Assembly (NCBI GenBank): GCA_014529385.2
Contig: CM043959.1
Coordinates: 94,004,529 to 94,068,528 of the forward strand
Reading direction: 5' to 3'
Length of the DNA stretch: 64,000 nucleotides
Source of the DNA: Adiantum capillus-veneris
Lineage: Eukaryota > Streptophyta > Polypodiopsida > Polypodiales > Pteridaceae
Shown: positions 43,903 through 55,729 of the stretch, piece by piece
How the letters are laid out: the number at the start of each line of letters is the position of its first letter
How positions within the stretch are numbered: the first letter of the stretch is position 1
Made by a program: the position numbers and the translations under genes
Notes under the pieces: model-generated
What the model was told of the DNA's origin: nothing
What the model saw: the letters and a program-made list of their open reading frames with translations, nothing else
Databases searched by the model: none

Positions 43903-44700
43903 ATGCACACATACCTATAAATCTTCTTAGTTCATGAAGATTCTTTGGTTTAGGCCATCCTTTTATTACCTCTAACTTTGATGGATCCATTTGGATGCCA
44001 TCTTGAGAGATAATGTGACCTAAATACTGAATCTCTTGCAAGAAAAATTCACTTTTTTTCTATTAACATAAAGTTTATTCTCTCTTAAAACTTGAAATAT
44101 TACCTGGAGGTGTTGCTTGTGTTCGTCTAATGAATTAGAGTAGATGATAATATCATCAAAGAGCACTCCAGTGAAGGTTCGATGAGGCCTGAATAGCTTC
44201 TCCATCAAACGGTTGAATGTGGTTGGTGCATTGGTCAAGCCGAAAGGCATGACAACGTATTCGTAAAGACCAAATGTGGTGCGAAATGCGGTCTTTACAA
44301 TGTCTTGATCAACTATCCTTATTTGATGATAGCCACTTTTTAGGTCAATCCTATTGAAGTAGGTCGATCCTTGTAGCTTATCAAATAGGTTTTTCACCCG
44401 TGGAACGGGAAACCTATTCTTGATAGTGATCCTATTTAGTGCTCTATAGTAGACACACATACAATATGTGCCGTCTTTGGAGATGAGCTAGGCCTAACCA
44501 TGCCCTGCTCAGCTAACTCATGCACTTGCCGCATAATCTCCTCTTGTTGAGCTTGAGAAACTCTATAAGGAGGTTTGTTAGGTGGTGAACTTCCTGGAAG
44601 AAGTTCAATTGCATGGTCATCATTACCTCGTTTAGGAGGTAGCTCACAAGGGATGTCGTCAATAAAAACATCTTGAAACCCCTTGAGAAAATTGGATAAC
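43903..44700 (-). pseudogene. G3 reverse transcriptase
   Basis: Reads LPPKRGNDDHAIELLPGSSP, then a roughly 30 bp deletion near 44487 removes FCSPVLLVQKK-type sequence. It continues with VYYRALNRITIKNRFPVPRV, DLKSGYHQIRI, the active site LFDDIIIYSNS, then after a frame change IQYLGHIISQDGIQMDPSK up to MCA at the foldback. Confidence 0.9.
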
Positions 44701-46803
44701 TCTAATTCCTTTTGGTTGCTTTTATTTTCTTTTGCTAAAGCATTAGGTTCAGTTTGAGAATCTTTAACGAAAATCATGTACACAGAAATAGAGCTCTTTA
44801 TTGACTTGTTGAAAGCTGGTGTATGTACAATGGGGATAGTGTTACCCATTTCCTTAGCATCTATATACATGTCTTTTTCCCTGAACTTAAAGGAGATTCT
44901 CCTTTCAAGGAATTTAACATTGGCAGCGATGCGATCAAACCATGGTGCCCCTAGGAGTACATCCTCATGCTTGAGAGGAGAGATAAAGAAGTCCTCTTTG
45001 TCCACATATCTTTGGACATGAAGCCTCAATTTCCCGATTAAGGGAGTGGCTGAAGCTTCTTGCCCCTTGAAAGCACTGTTTGCAGGTAGGACATCTCCCA
45101 TCTCCTAGGCTTGCATGCCTAGCTTGGTGGCCAACTCTATAGATATAAAATTGTGAGTAGAACCACGGTCAAAGAGAATAAAAGCATCCTGTTCTCTTAC
45201 CTTTCCCCAAGCATGGCATAGAGGAGATCCTTTGTGGTGAGTTTGGTGAGTCTCCTCCTCTTGGATTTCAAGCAAGGTAGCTCTAGGAGGATCTTGGCGG
45301 TTGTTCTTTTGGGGACAAGCGCGGTACGCATGCCCTTGTTCGCCGCACTTGAAACACCGGTTATCCTTGCGATAACGCTCAAGCTCTTCAGGAGGGAGTT
45401 TGTTTTTACCTTTGTAAACTCCCTTCTCTTTAGCTTTGTTGGAGTTGCCCTTATGAGACTTTTGGAGATTGCCCTTCCCCTTCGGCTCGTTGGAACCCTT
45501 GTTTTCCGTGGGGTTATTATTTCTTTTAGCCCCTGTTTGGAAATTGATTCGAGAGGCCACCATAGTATTGTGTATTACCGCCGATATGGTACATGGACTT
45601 TGGGAGTTAACATACTCCGCCATTTCTTCGGTTAAGCCCGCACAAAATTGTTGCTTTTGCTCTCGAAAATCCAACTTTTTGAAGACGGTGGCTTTGAGTT
45701 GTAGGTCCCAAAACTTGTCTACATATTTGTGGATGGATTCATAGGGAGAGAGCTTTAAGCTTCGCCATTCGTTGAGTACTTTGTCTTTGGCATCGGTGGC
45801 CAAAAACTGCTTCATAATGGAAGCTCTTAAATCTTTCCATGTTTGTGGAGCTTCACCATTGGCCCGTAGGGTAGACCACCATTGCCTGGCGGACTTTTGA
45901 AAGTGCATAGATACATGGTGTAGATTAAAGGACTCTGTGAATCCCTCATCTCCAAACGCCGCATCAAACTGTTGGATAAAGGCAAGACTTTGTCCGTAGC
46001 ACCAAAGGTGCCATCATAGGTAAGGAAAGAGATGCTCTTCCCTCCCTCTTTGAACTTCTTCAGCTTGGACGACCTCTTCCATGCGGCATAGGATTTCCTA
46101 TGGCCTCTTCTTTTTGATGGTTCAAAGGTTGCACCATCACTTTCTTCAGAAGGTGAAGAATTTGAAGAAGGTGGAGAAGAGGGTGACCTCTTTCTCACCT
46201 TTTTCTTGTCTTGATCTTCGTCCTCTTCACCATCACTTTCATAAGAGGAAGAGTATGAAGAAGATGGAGAAGAGGGTGTCCTCTTTCTCGCTTTTTTTTT
46301 TTCTCTTTCTTTTTATCATCCCTCTTTGAATTATGGTGTGGAGAAGGGTGCGATGGTCTTCTCCGCTTTGGTGGTGATGGAGAGCGTTTAGCCCACTGCC
46401 TTCGTGAAGCCATCTCCGCCGAGGTGACGGGAGACTCACTTCTTTCTCGTTCCTTTGGTGGAGGCTCTTGAGTTCTCCTTTGGGAAGGATATTCATCATC
46501 AAGAAGTAAATTCTTGAGCCCTTCGTATGGATTATCTTCTTCTTCCAGAATCGGAGAGAGACATCTTTTGGAAGTCTCACAAGGAGGCTTCCTAAGTGTT
46601 CTCTCGTCATGGTGGTGAGCTTGGAGAATCCCATGAGCACGGTGCTGCCATTGCACTTCACTTTGGAGAGATGGATTGCCCATTGCTTGTTGAAGCCTAG
46701 AAACAAGATAGTTAACAAGCATCGGAGAATCATTAGTAGCTTGCTCATTAGCAAAATCAAAGTTATCAACATTAATTTCACTCTCTTTACTATTGTCAGC
46801 CAT
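44701..46803 (-). pseudogene. G3 gag and protease
   Basis: ATG at 46803 (MADNSKESEINVDNFDFANE) gives the true family start. It continues through the SR-like block (AKRSPSPPKRRRPSH), shifts frame near 46290 at an A-rich run, then near 45970, and continues with the gag fold (RQWWSTLRANGEAPQTWKDL), CCHC knuckle (CFKCGEQGHAYRAC near 45365-45325) and protease (FDRGSTHNFISIELATKLG, where G2 has DPGST). A stop separates it from the next segment at 45105. Confidence 0.92.
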
Positions 46804-47192
46804 TCTAACAACTTTTAGGTGTACTTTGGCACTTCAAGCCCTAGTTGCTACTCCTCTTTACCCCTTTAGAAAAAGCACTCAAGCTCCTGTACCCGTGGCT
46901 CAAAAACCATTAATGGCAAGGATAGAAGAGAGGGTCGTTCAACACCAAAACAGCACCGGCTCCTGTCAAGCTTCTAATAGCTCAATAGTGGTTAAGCCGT
47001 AGGCAAGCCCCGTAGGACTCCACTATTAAGACCATATCTCTCGACGGTGATGCCCCGTTAACTGCACGAAGGCAGGCGCACTACAAGGCTGAAAAAATCC
47101 CTATTCTACTTACTGACAAGAAATTAATAATACCAACCATTTATAGCTAGCTTGAGGACCTCCCTTCTTGAGCAAGAAAAGAGAAACCTTGT
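46804..47192 (-). other. G3 leader
   Basis: About 390 bp between primer site and gag ATG. It has no gene. It would hold the packaging signals. G2 has lost this part. Confidence 0.6.
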
Positions 47193-47204
47193 GCTCTGAT
47201 ACCA
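47193..47204 (-). other. G3 primer binding site (initiator tRNA-Met)
   Basis: Minus-strand TGGTATCAGAGC, an exact match to the usual plant iMet site, one base after the LTR. Confidence 0.95.
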
Positions 47205-47205
47205 A

Positions 47206-48809
47206 TGTAACATTTAATGGCCTAAAAACTGTGTGTAGTGGAAATTAGCATGAACATAGTGGGCATTTCATTAGAACAGATTCCTAATGAGAATTACAAG
47301 AGTGCTTGGGTGGAGAGAGCAACAAAAAGCATAACACCTAGTTAGATAGCATGAACAATACTTTGAAAAGAGAGAGAAATTAAGCTATTGACAACAGTTG
47401 AGGACCGGATTTACATGGAGCCGGTCCCCCCCTCCAAAAGGCTTTGTATTATGGTTTCTCCCATCAAGAGAGACATTGTACAATACAATTCTTTGTGTTC
47501 CTTCAAGACTAGCTAGTGCAATGAAGATGAAAGCTTCATGCACTAAGCAAAACACTTATCAAACAAAACATCAATTCTCCCTGGTCTCAGACCCAAGACC
47601 TCACACACCTTCGAAGATGGTGAGAGCTAGCAGGGTATGAGAGTAGATTGAGAGGAAGAAGGAGTAGTCTTACGAGAAAGATGTACATCTCCTCACATAA
47701 TCACTCATATTAGCATAGCTTAGCTTAGTAATTAGCATGTTAGAGGAGATGAGCATGCATTGAAGCCGTGCTCTTGGTTGGATTTGCATCACAAATCCAA
47801 GAGTTGTTGGTGTAGGCCTCCCTTCTCACAAGCTTGGAGTAGGTGATAAGCTTTCCATTAAAGCTTGAGAAGGAGAGAGAGTCTTCTTTACTTCACACAT
47901 GAGATTGTGTGAGTGTGTGTGTGATAATGCATTGCAAAAATCAGCCCCTTCTCTCTCTTGGTCGACCCCTCTTGCTATTTTCTCATGATACCCTCTCATT
48001 GGACCTCCCTAGGGATAGCCAATGACAATTAAGCAGCATAAGTGATAGCCTTCTGACATGTGTCCCCCTTTCCCCTTTTGTGAGAGCTTTAGGTAATCTA
48101 ATAATTCAACTAAACTCTCATTGGACCCCTTTGCCTCCTAGCCAATAGGAAGCATGCAAGCCATTGGGCTGTTGAATGCTCATTGGACCCCTTGGGAGAC
48201 TGTCCAATAGTCTTCTAGAGGGCTTAATTCTCATTGGTTCTTTTATTAAGTGTTTTGAAATTAATTAAACTAGATTTACTCTAGCCTAATTCTCATTGGT
48301 CCACCTCCTGGTCCACCTCCAACAAGGCCATCCAATAGGAACATGGGTACACCTTGTGGGAATCTAGGCTAGGGAGCTGACATGTGTCCCTCATTCCCTT
48401 TGTGTAAAGGGAGCTTGTGTGTGTGTGTGTGAATTTTTCTCTCATCCCCTACAAGCAAGGCTCATCCCCTCCTAAGTAGGTATTTTTAAAGACTTTTTTG
48501 ACACACACAAAGCATCCAATTCCCCCATGGTTGACCTTTGGACACAACCTTTGAATTTTGGAACCTTAGCATTTTGGAAGTTTTAATGGGCTGAACCTTA
48601 GGGTCTTTTTAGCCCATTGTTGCACAAGGCTCTTTTGGCAATGGCCCCCCCTTTGGATCCCTATTTTCCCTCCTTTGGATCCCTATTGTGGCCGGTCTGC
48701 TAGCTTAACCAATATTCTAGCTTTTTCTCCCCTGGCACTTCCCCATATTAAATGATTAGTTTAACATGAGAAAATCATTTAGGAGAATTAGATATTGATT
48801 ATTATGACA
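47206..48809 (-). repeat. G3 5' LTR
   Basis: 1604 bp, full length, ending at the CTGGT target copy. It includes a private 12 bp duplication (GGTCCACCTCCT) near 48300. Confidence 0.95.
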
Positions 48810-48814
48810 CTGGT

Positions 48815-49397
48815 TATAGTTTTCAGGCTTGTCAAAGGAGCTTCAGGGCATTTAACTACAGGGCATGAGAGGGGTGCAGAGGTAGTACGAGCTGTGTGGC
48901 TCACACCTCTCAAGTCAGCAGCGCCCAGATGGATGGGAGCCTTAACGCGACTGGAGGTTCTCATCTCAGTTCGGGCTTGCTCAGAGACTATACCCTCCCT
49001 GTTTTTCAAGCTACAGGGTGAGGGACGCTTACACCAAGTTGCAGTTGAGGACCCGCAGGTGGCAGAGTGCTATTTTTGGAGGATTCATGTGGTGGGCATC
49101 TGTGAGAGAACTTGTGTCATAGATCCCGACACAGAAGCTCTTGAGACTGGACACTGGAGACTGTGGGCTTGGGAGAGCTATCCATTGGCACGAATAAAGT
49201 GGGATCTTGGAGACTGGCTATGGAGGGACCCTTTTTCCTCTATAGACCATCTAGGTGTCCCATTTTTTCAATACACTGTTCGGCTGGGACGTCACATACT
49301 GGCAGCACAGAGAGAGGCTCGTCCTGTTTTGCAGAACGAGGTTGTGGGACTCCAGACAGCCAAGATGAGTCACTTTGTTCTAGTGGCTGGTGCACAC
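48815..49397 (+). pseudogene. LINE ORF2, middle part
   Basis: Continues ORF2 after G3: LVKGASGHLTTGHERGAEVV, WRIHVVGICERTC, GDWLWRDPFSSIDHLGVPFF, LQTAKMSHFVLVAGAH. It is open up to gypsy GB. The frame continues at 58077 when GB and one CACAC are set aside. Confidence 0.85.
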
Positions 49398-49798
49398 TGT
49401 TATGGCATTAGCCCCACATGCAGTCCTGCGGTCCTGTAGAGGTCTGGACACTGCGGATCAAGAGTCATGCGGTATGTGGCGGCCGTGGCGGCAGTTCTTC
49501 ATAGGATATCATGGGACAGGAGTGTGTGCACCGTTCCCGATCTGTACTGGAGCAGCGGTTGTATATGGAGGGGCATGCCTGTCTTTTGATGTAACCCAAC
49601 CAATCTCTATGATATTCATGGCATCTACTGTTGTAACTCTGTGTCCATATTACACATGAATGAAGCAAGAGGTGTTATGTGCCTGTGTATTGTGTACTTT
49701 CTTCTAATGTCATTCTATGTGTTGATGTTCATATAATGTAGTTGCGGGTAATCATTCCCGTAATGCCTATTGCTCCTGTGCAGGCAATAGCCATTACA
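49398..49798 (+). repeat. GB 5' LTR
   Basis: TGTTATGGC to CCATTACA. Followed two bases later by TGGCAACCACGATG, a candidate primer site whose tRNA I cannot name. Confidence 0.93.
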
Positions 49799-50049
49799 TC
49801 TGGCAACCACGATGCGTGATGGACTACCTGTGATGAATATGCATGCGCACTAGGTCACAGGGTCTGCCCGACCCTGTGGTTCCAATTGTAGGAAGACATC
49901 GGAGGAGATGCGGTTCGGATGAATTTGTTTTTTCTTCACCGCAGCTTGAGGAATCTGTATCTCCATCACCAAGTCCATTGCGTGGTAGGCGGTTGCGGTG
50001 AGCGAGGTGTACTCCACGCAGTCAATCATGTCCTCCTATCGTACGTTCA
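49799..50049 (+). other. GB leader with candidate primer site
   Basis: TGGCAACCACGATG at 49801 may be the primer site. The remaining about 240 bp holds no clear gene and leads into gag. Confidence 0.45.
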
Positions 50050-51590
50050 CCCTCACCCACACAGGTTGCTCCACCACTGTCTCCGGTAAGCAGTCCGGAG
50101 GTGTCTCCGCCACTGTCTCCACCTCCTAGTGCTCGTCAGCTTTTTTCGGGAGGAGGTACAGTTGGGCACGGGGTGATGGCTGATCCTCAGATTAAGTATA
50201 GTCCGTTTCAAGGTCTTTCGAGCGAAGACCCTGATGCACATTTGCTCCAATTCAATAAAGCTTATGTATTGAATCATCCTAGGGTGGTTATTCCTCTCAA
50301 CAATCAGTGTTTGAATCTACACTCTCGGGGAAAGCTGCAAAATGGTTATCCAAATACCCTGATGATCATTTTCAGACGTATGTTGACGGATCCACAGCGT
50401 TTCTATGAAGGTTTCAAACAGAAAAGACAGTCCCTCAACATTTGGAAAAGCTTCGAACGCTGCGGCAGAAGTCATTGCCAGTGGAGGATGCTTTTGCAGA
50501 GGGTACCTCAGGCACAAAGGCCGGCAGCCGAATTACTGAATGATTATTTTTTGCGGGGGCTCAACAAGGATCTCAGAATGGCTATGGAAACAGTGGATAA
50601 GGTAACTACTCCACTGGATAATGTAATTGCTAGGGCTGTAGTAGCAGGAGAAGCTTTAGAGGATACGGAATCTCCAAAGAAATCAAAGAAAAGAGACAGG
50701 AAGAAATCTCATCAGAAGTCGCAAGACAGTGGCAGTGATAGTTCGGAGTCGGAATCCTCAGTATTAGATTCCTCAGACCCAGGCAACAGCGATTCGGGGA
50801 AAGAATCGGAAGAGACACCTCGGAAAAAATCCCAGCGTCACAGGAAAGGTGTTTCATCCGGATCGTCGGAATCGGCTGTGGTGGCTAAAAATCTGAAGGA
50901 ACTATGGTGTACCCAATGTCGAAATCCGGGCCATGTTGCTCAGGAGTGCGCAATGAATCAGAAGTGGTGTGCGATTGCACGACCAATACTCATAATATAG
51001 TGGAATGTTATTTCAATGGCGGGGGTCGTCGGAGTCGAGGAGACTCTTCTTCTACCTAGCAACAACCACAGATAGGGCAGGGACAAGAGCCTGTTGTGGC
51101 AATGGCTCATGCTCATACATCAGAGATGCCTTTGCAAGGTCAAGCAGGAGGACGGGGTCAAGGGGGAGGACGAGGTTGCGGAAGAGGTGGCCGAGATCCT
51201 AATCGCCCCAAGATATGCCTTTTCTGTTTGGGAGATGGACACTGGCGATCCGAGTGTACTGAAGCTATGGAATATGATCGGAAGAAGCAGGAACACGCTG
51301 CAGGGAAACAACCTAGTGTGGCTATGGTTCAGATTGAAGGATTGGAGGAGTCTGATCCAGTGGTTTCATTAATCACACGATCAAGTAAAAAAGTGGTTCC
51401 AACACCCGATGTGAAGATTCCGGATTGGACGGCTCAGGAAGAAGTGCGGAAAAAGACTGTGTCCTGGTTTCCACAATCCGCACCACCAGTGAAGTTATCA
51501 GGACCATCGACTGTGGGCCTGGAAATAAAGGAAGGAAAAGCTGGAAATAAGGATGATATTAGAGAAGAGGAGGATTGGAATTCAGTTTGA
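50050..51590 (+). pseudogene. GB gag with three zinc knuckles
   Basis: Begins in a proline/serine-rich stretch, then FQGLSSEDPDAHLLQFNKAY, the start of a gag fold. A frame change near 50310 moves the fold core (SGKAAKWLSKYPDDHFQTYV) to another frame, and a second near 50500 restores it (AAELLNDYFLRGLNKDLRMA). A lysine/serine-rich linker follows (KKSKKRDRKKSHQKSQD). Three knuckle-like motifs are seen: CTQCRNPGHVAQEC (50909-50950), CDCTTNTHNIVEC in another frame (50972-51010), and CLFCLGDGHWRSEC (51217-51258). Most plant gypsy gags have one or two. It ends at TGA near 51588. Confidence 0.85.
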
Positions 51591-51742
51591 AAAGAGGTCC
51601 TCACGTCGCCAATACAAGTACCTCTGGGGTCATTGCTGAAATTGGTCCCGAATTTTCATAATGCATTGCTGCGATAAACGCCACAGAGCTGAGGGAAGTC
51701 GCCATCGGGAAAGTTGAAAGCGAGGAGGATGATTCAGCCCTG

Positions 51743-52069
51743 TTGCTGACAAATAGGATCACGGATACCCGCATTCCAGAGCTTTCAGTTAGATACCATG
51801 GAAAATACATTGACAAGGTACTACTGGATGGAGGAGCAGGAGTAAACATTATTACTCAAGAAGCTTGTGAGCGTTTTGGCCTCAGTGATTGGGAGCCTGC
51901 ACCCTTTGTAGTCCGCATGGTAGATCAAAGAAGAGTGCAACCAGTGGGTTTACTTCGGGGCATTGTCTTGGATGTGGCGGGCTTATCCTTTGTTGTTTCC
52001 TTAGTAGTCTTGAATATTGAAGATCATAATCAGGATTATCATATTATCTTGGGGAGACCTTGGTTATGA
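51743..52069 (+). pseudogene. GB aspartic protease
   Basis: VLLDGGAGVNIITQEACERF carries the D-[ST/G]-G-A active-site loop of retropepsins (here DGGA), and DYHIILGRPWL is the conserved C-terminal ILG motif. About 109 codons to a TGA. It cleaves Gag-Pol in functional relatives. Joined to gag by decayed sequence 51591-51742. Confidence 0.85.
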
Positions 52070-52280
52070 CAAGCGAGGATAAAGCATAATTGGGAAGCAA
52101 ATATGCTTACAGTAAAGAAGGGTAGAAGGAAAGTGCGGTGATGTTGGGAACATGCAGACAACCAGTTCAGGTAGCATGGCCGGTGATAGCAGAAATAGTA
52201 AATATGGTGGAAGGATTAGAAGAGGAACAATTTTTGAAAGCTAATCCGGATTTGTTCTCTTTATATCTTGCGGATATTTC

Positions 52281-52488
52281 TCTGGTTCCGAAAGGAAACT
52301 CGGTGGGGGTTTCAGGAACTCCAGCAGGAATAGGGGAGCAACAACAGGTGCTTCCAAGTCCTGAATCATTGGAGGACGTTATTCTCTGGTTCCAAAAGGG
52401 AACTCGGTGGGGGTTTCAGGAACTCCAGCAGGAATAGGGGAGCAACAACATGTGCTTCCAAGTCCTGAATCATTGGAGGACGTTATTC
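52281..52488 (+). repeat. 104 bp tandem duplication in GB pol
   Basis: Two adjacent copies starting TCTGGTTCC (52281 and 52385), 104 bp apart. 104 is not a multiple of three, so the duplication itself shifts the frame. The copies differ at only a few positions. Confidence 0.93.
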
Positions 52489-52685
52489 AGCAAGAACGTG
52501 CGTTTGAGGCGCAGATGGAAAAAATTACAAGGGTTAAAGAAGGTGAATTAGAGAAGGTCTTTCTTGGGGAGCAAGCGGAGTCGCAGCCCATATACATTAA
52601 TAAGCAGCTTGAGTCAAGTTTTAGAGATGATTTGATCAAGTTACTGACAGAATTTAAGGATGTTTTTGCATGAAAATATGCGGAT

Positions 52686-54024
52686 ATGCAGGGATTGGAT
52701 CCTAAGTTTTATCAGCATACGATAAATCTGAAACCGGATGCGGTGCCAATGAAGCAACACTCATATAGGATGAATCCGAATGTGGAAAAGCAAGTTAAGA
52801 TGGAAATTGATTGTCTTTTGAAAGTGGGTTTTATTACCCCTATTGATAATTCGGAGTGGATTTCTCCAATTGTGGTTGTACCAAAGAAAAACAAGCAAAT
52901 CCGAATTTGTGTGGATTACCAAAAACTGAATGCGGCCACTGTTCCAGATCCTTTTCCTCTTCCATTCTTGGATTCCGTTTTGGATGATGTCGTAGGACAT
53001 GAGATGTATACTTTTTTGGATGGGTTTAGTGGATATAACCAAATCCGAATGGCATTGCGGGATCAGTCAAAAACAACTTTTATTACCGCATGGGGTGTGT
53101 TTGCCTGCACAGTGATGTGGTTCGGATTGCGGAATGCATCTTCAACTTTTCAAAGGGATATGTTCAAATTTTTGGTCCTTATTTGACGGATTTTATGAGA
53201 ATTTTTCTGGATGATCTCAGTGTTTTTGGAGCGCAATTGGAGCATTTGAAGCAATTACGGTTATGCTTTATGAAATGCAGAGAGGTAAAATTCAGTTTGA
53301 ATCCTTTAAAGTGTGCATTTGCTATTCGCAGTGTGGCACGCTATTGGGGCATATAATTTTTGAAGATGGTCTTTCCGTGGATCTAGATAAAATTACCGCA
53401 ATTATGGAAGAGCATCCACTACGGAACCAAAAACAGTGTCAGATTTTCTTGGGTCAAGCCTGTTGGCATGGGAGGCATTTGTGGTTTGTCACGCATTTGG
53501 CAATCCCGATTACTCAGGTAGCGCATGCTATAGATTTTGAATGGACACAGGAATGTGAGTTGGCTTTTCGGAGATTAAAACTTCAGCTATCCAAAGCTTC
53601 GATTATGCTTGCTCCGAATTGGGGTCAAGATTTTCATGTGTTTGTGGATGCTTCGGATCGAGCTATTGGCAGTGTGCTGATGCAGGAACAAATTCAAGGA
53701 TGGTTCCGACATGTCTATTATGCTAGTAGCCGATTATCATCCGCAGAAAGAAATTATTCAGTAGCCGAAAGGGAATGTTTAGGGATGATTTATTCAGTGA
53801 AGAAATTTCGGCACTATCTGTTGGGTCGACATTTTTTCTTCCATGTGGACCATTCGGCTCTTTTATACCTAGTAAGGCAACAGAATTTGACGGGAAGATT
53901 GGCTAGATGGGTGCTTTTGTTGCAGGAATTTGACGTTGAGGTCATACATCGGCCAGGGGCTCAGCATGCGGTGGCTGACTACCTATCCAGGTTATATTCC
54001 GGTGAGCCGCCGAGACAGGTGTAG
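52686..54024 (+). pseudogene. GB reverse transcriptase and RNase H
   Basis: RT motifs in order: GFITPIDNSEWISPIVVVPK, IRICVDYQKLNAATV, FLDGFSGYNQIRMA, KTTFITAWGVFACTVM, then after a frame change near 53150 the active site IFLDDLSVF, and after a second near 53340 HIIFEDGLSVD. RNase H follows (FHVFVDASDRAIGSVLMQ, YSVAERECLGMIYSVKKF, FFHVDHSALLYLV, VADYLSRLYSG). It makes cDNA and removes the RNA strand in functional copies. Upstream, 52138-52673 holds the protease-RT linker with the tandem duplication. Confidence 0.92.
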
Positions 54025-54137
54025 CTGATGAATTTCCGGATGCGTCTCTATTTCTAACAAGTGTAGTTGCAGAGGTTACAGCAGTTACGCAATAGGCAAG
54101 GGTCATCCCTAGCATCCCATGGACATGGTATGAGGAG

Positions 54138-55460
54138 TTGTTTCATTTTCTCAACAGCGGCAAAATGCCTTCCTTCTTGTCTAGCCATCAGAGGAAACGT
54201 ATGGATATCAAAAGCAGGAATTTTGAGATTATTATGGGGAAGCTTTATTATCGTACGGTGGCGGATGTATTACTCATATGTGCGCTACCACAGGAGCAGG
54301 CGGCAGTATTGGAGGAAGTCCATACCGGTATTGCGGGAGGTCACTCTGCAGCGTTAATCACAGCTCGAAAGGTTCTCCAATCAGGATTATGGTGGCCCAC
54401 ATTGTTTCAGGATGCGAGAAATTATGTGCAACAGTGTGATGTGTGCCAGCGGTTGGGGCAACCTACCAAAAGGTCCAGAATGCCTTTTCAGCCGGTTTTA
54501 CCCTTGGAGCCTTTTCAAAAGTGGGGTTTGGATTTTGTTGGACCTTTTAAACCAGTTGCAGCTCACACAGGTAATAAGTATATTCTGACAGCCCTGGATT
54601 ACGCCACCAAATGGGTGGAGGCATGACCTTTGAGAGATAATACTGCAGTTTCTGTGGTTGGATGCTTATATAAGGATATCTTTTCTAGATATGGCTGCCC
54701 TATTGAGCTGGTTAGTGACAGGGGAAGTCATTTTTTGAATAAGGTGATGGAGAAAATGCTACGGTTTTATTTTGTATTGCACATGAAATATTCTCCTTAT
54801 TATCCTCAGGAAAATGGGCAAGCATAATCAACTAATAAGCAATTGATTTGGATTGCACATGAAATATTCTCCTTATTAATCCTCAGGAAAATGGGCAAGC
54901 ATAATCAACTAATAAGCAATTGATTTGGATTTTAACAAAGTTAGTGAATATGCATCGAACAGATTGGGATGTGAAACTTCCTTCCGCCTTATGGGCCTAT
55001 CGGACAGCTTATAAAGTGGCAACAGGATTGACTCCTTTTAAGTTGGCATTTGGCATGGAGGAAATCACCCCGGTGGAGCATGTGATTCCGAGTCTGCGGA
55101 TGCTGATTGCGGATCGGCTTTTCTGTGATTTATCATTTGAATGTTTTGCAGGAACTGGACGAAGAGCGGTTGAATAGCTTTGCGGTGCTGCAAGATCTGC
55201 AGTCTAGGCGAAAAAAATGGCTAGATTGCCCGAAAGCACGGCAATTTGTTCAAGGACAGCTGGTCCTTGTATTTACTTTCCGCCTCAGGAAGATGTCGGG
55301 GAAGCTTAAATTACGGTGGTCAGGACCATTCTGGATTTTTCAAGCATGTGGGGGGAGGTTATTTCTGTATCGGTCAATGTTTTTAGGCTGCGCCATTATG
55401 TTTCACCTACCCCGATTCAATGCCCCTTTGTTGTGGTACAAGAGCCGGAAGCCCCCCTAA
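54138..55460 (+). pseudogene. GB integrase
   Basis: Zinc finger [18 protein letters not shown], then [10 protein letters not shown]; core [23 protein letters not shown] with a stop at 54625; ELVSDRGSHFLNKV; SPYYPQENGQA; then VKLPSALWAYRTAYKVATGL and TPFKLAFGMEEITP. A C-terminal segment near 55250-55430 reads VLVFTFRLRKMSGKLKLRWS, the GPY/F-like region. A 76 bp tandem duplication (54777-54929) and several stops break it. It joins cDNA to the chromosome in functional copies. Confidence 0.9.
54777..54929 (+). repeat. 76 bp tandem duplication in GB integrase
   Basis: Two copies starting TTGCACATGAAATATTCTCC (54777, 54853). The second has one extra A. It duplicates the SPYYPQENGQA codons. Confidence 0.95.
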
Positions 55461-55729
55461 TTATGATTGGGGATTCTTTTGCATGCAATATTGGAAAGCG
55501 GGAAAGGAGCTATGATGGTTGCGACACCATGGATCGCCCTATTTTGGGAACTCATTGTGAGAGGGTTATTACATGCAGACGATTATTGTTGGGCTTCTCC
55601 TGTTTTGTGTATCGTGCGTCCTTAGCTCTATATTCTCTGCTCCTTCATCTCATTGTCACCATGACAGCTTCTCTCCTGCAATGTATCCCCTTCACTCTTG
55701 TATAGCAGCTAGCGCTTTGATGAGTGGAT

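Larger units (their letters stand above)
39176..48809 (-). mobile_element. Ty3/gypsy element G3 (same family as G2), complete ends
   Basis: 9.6 kb on the minus strand with target duplication CTGGT at 39171-39175 and 48810-48814 inside the LINE. Both LTRs, tRNA-iMet primer site, polypurine tract, gag, protease, RT, RNase H, integrase and chromodomain are present. A foldback element (42499-43902) interrupts the RT/RNase H junction. About 480 bp of integrase C-terminus is deleted at 41158. The 3' LTR lacks about 190 bp near 40371. LTRs differ by about 2% by eye. Confidence 0.95.
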
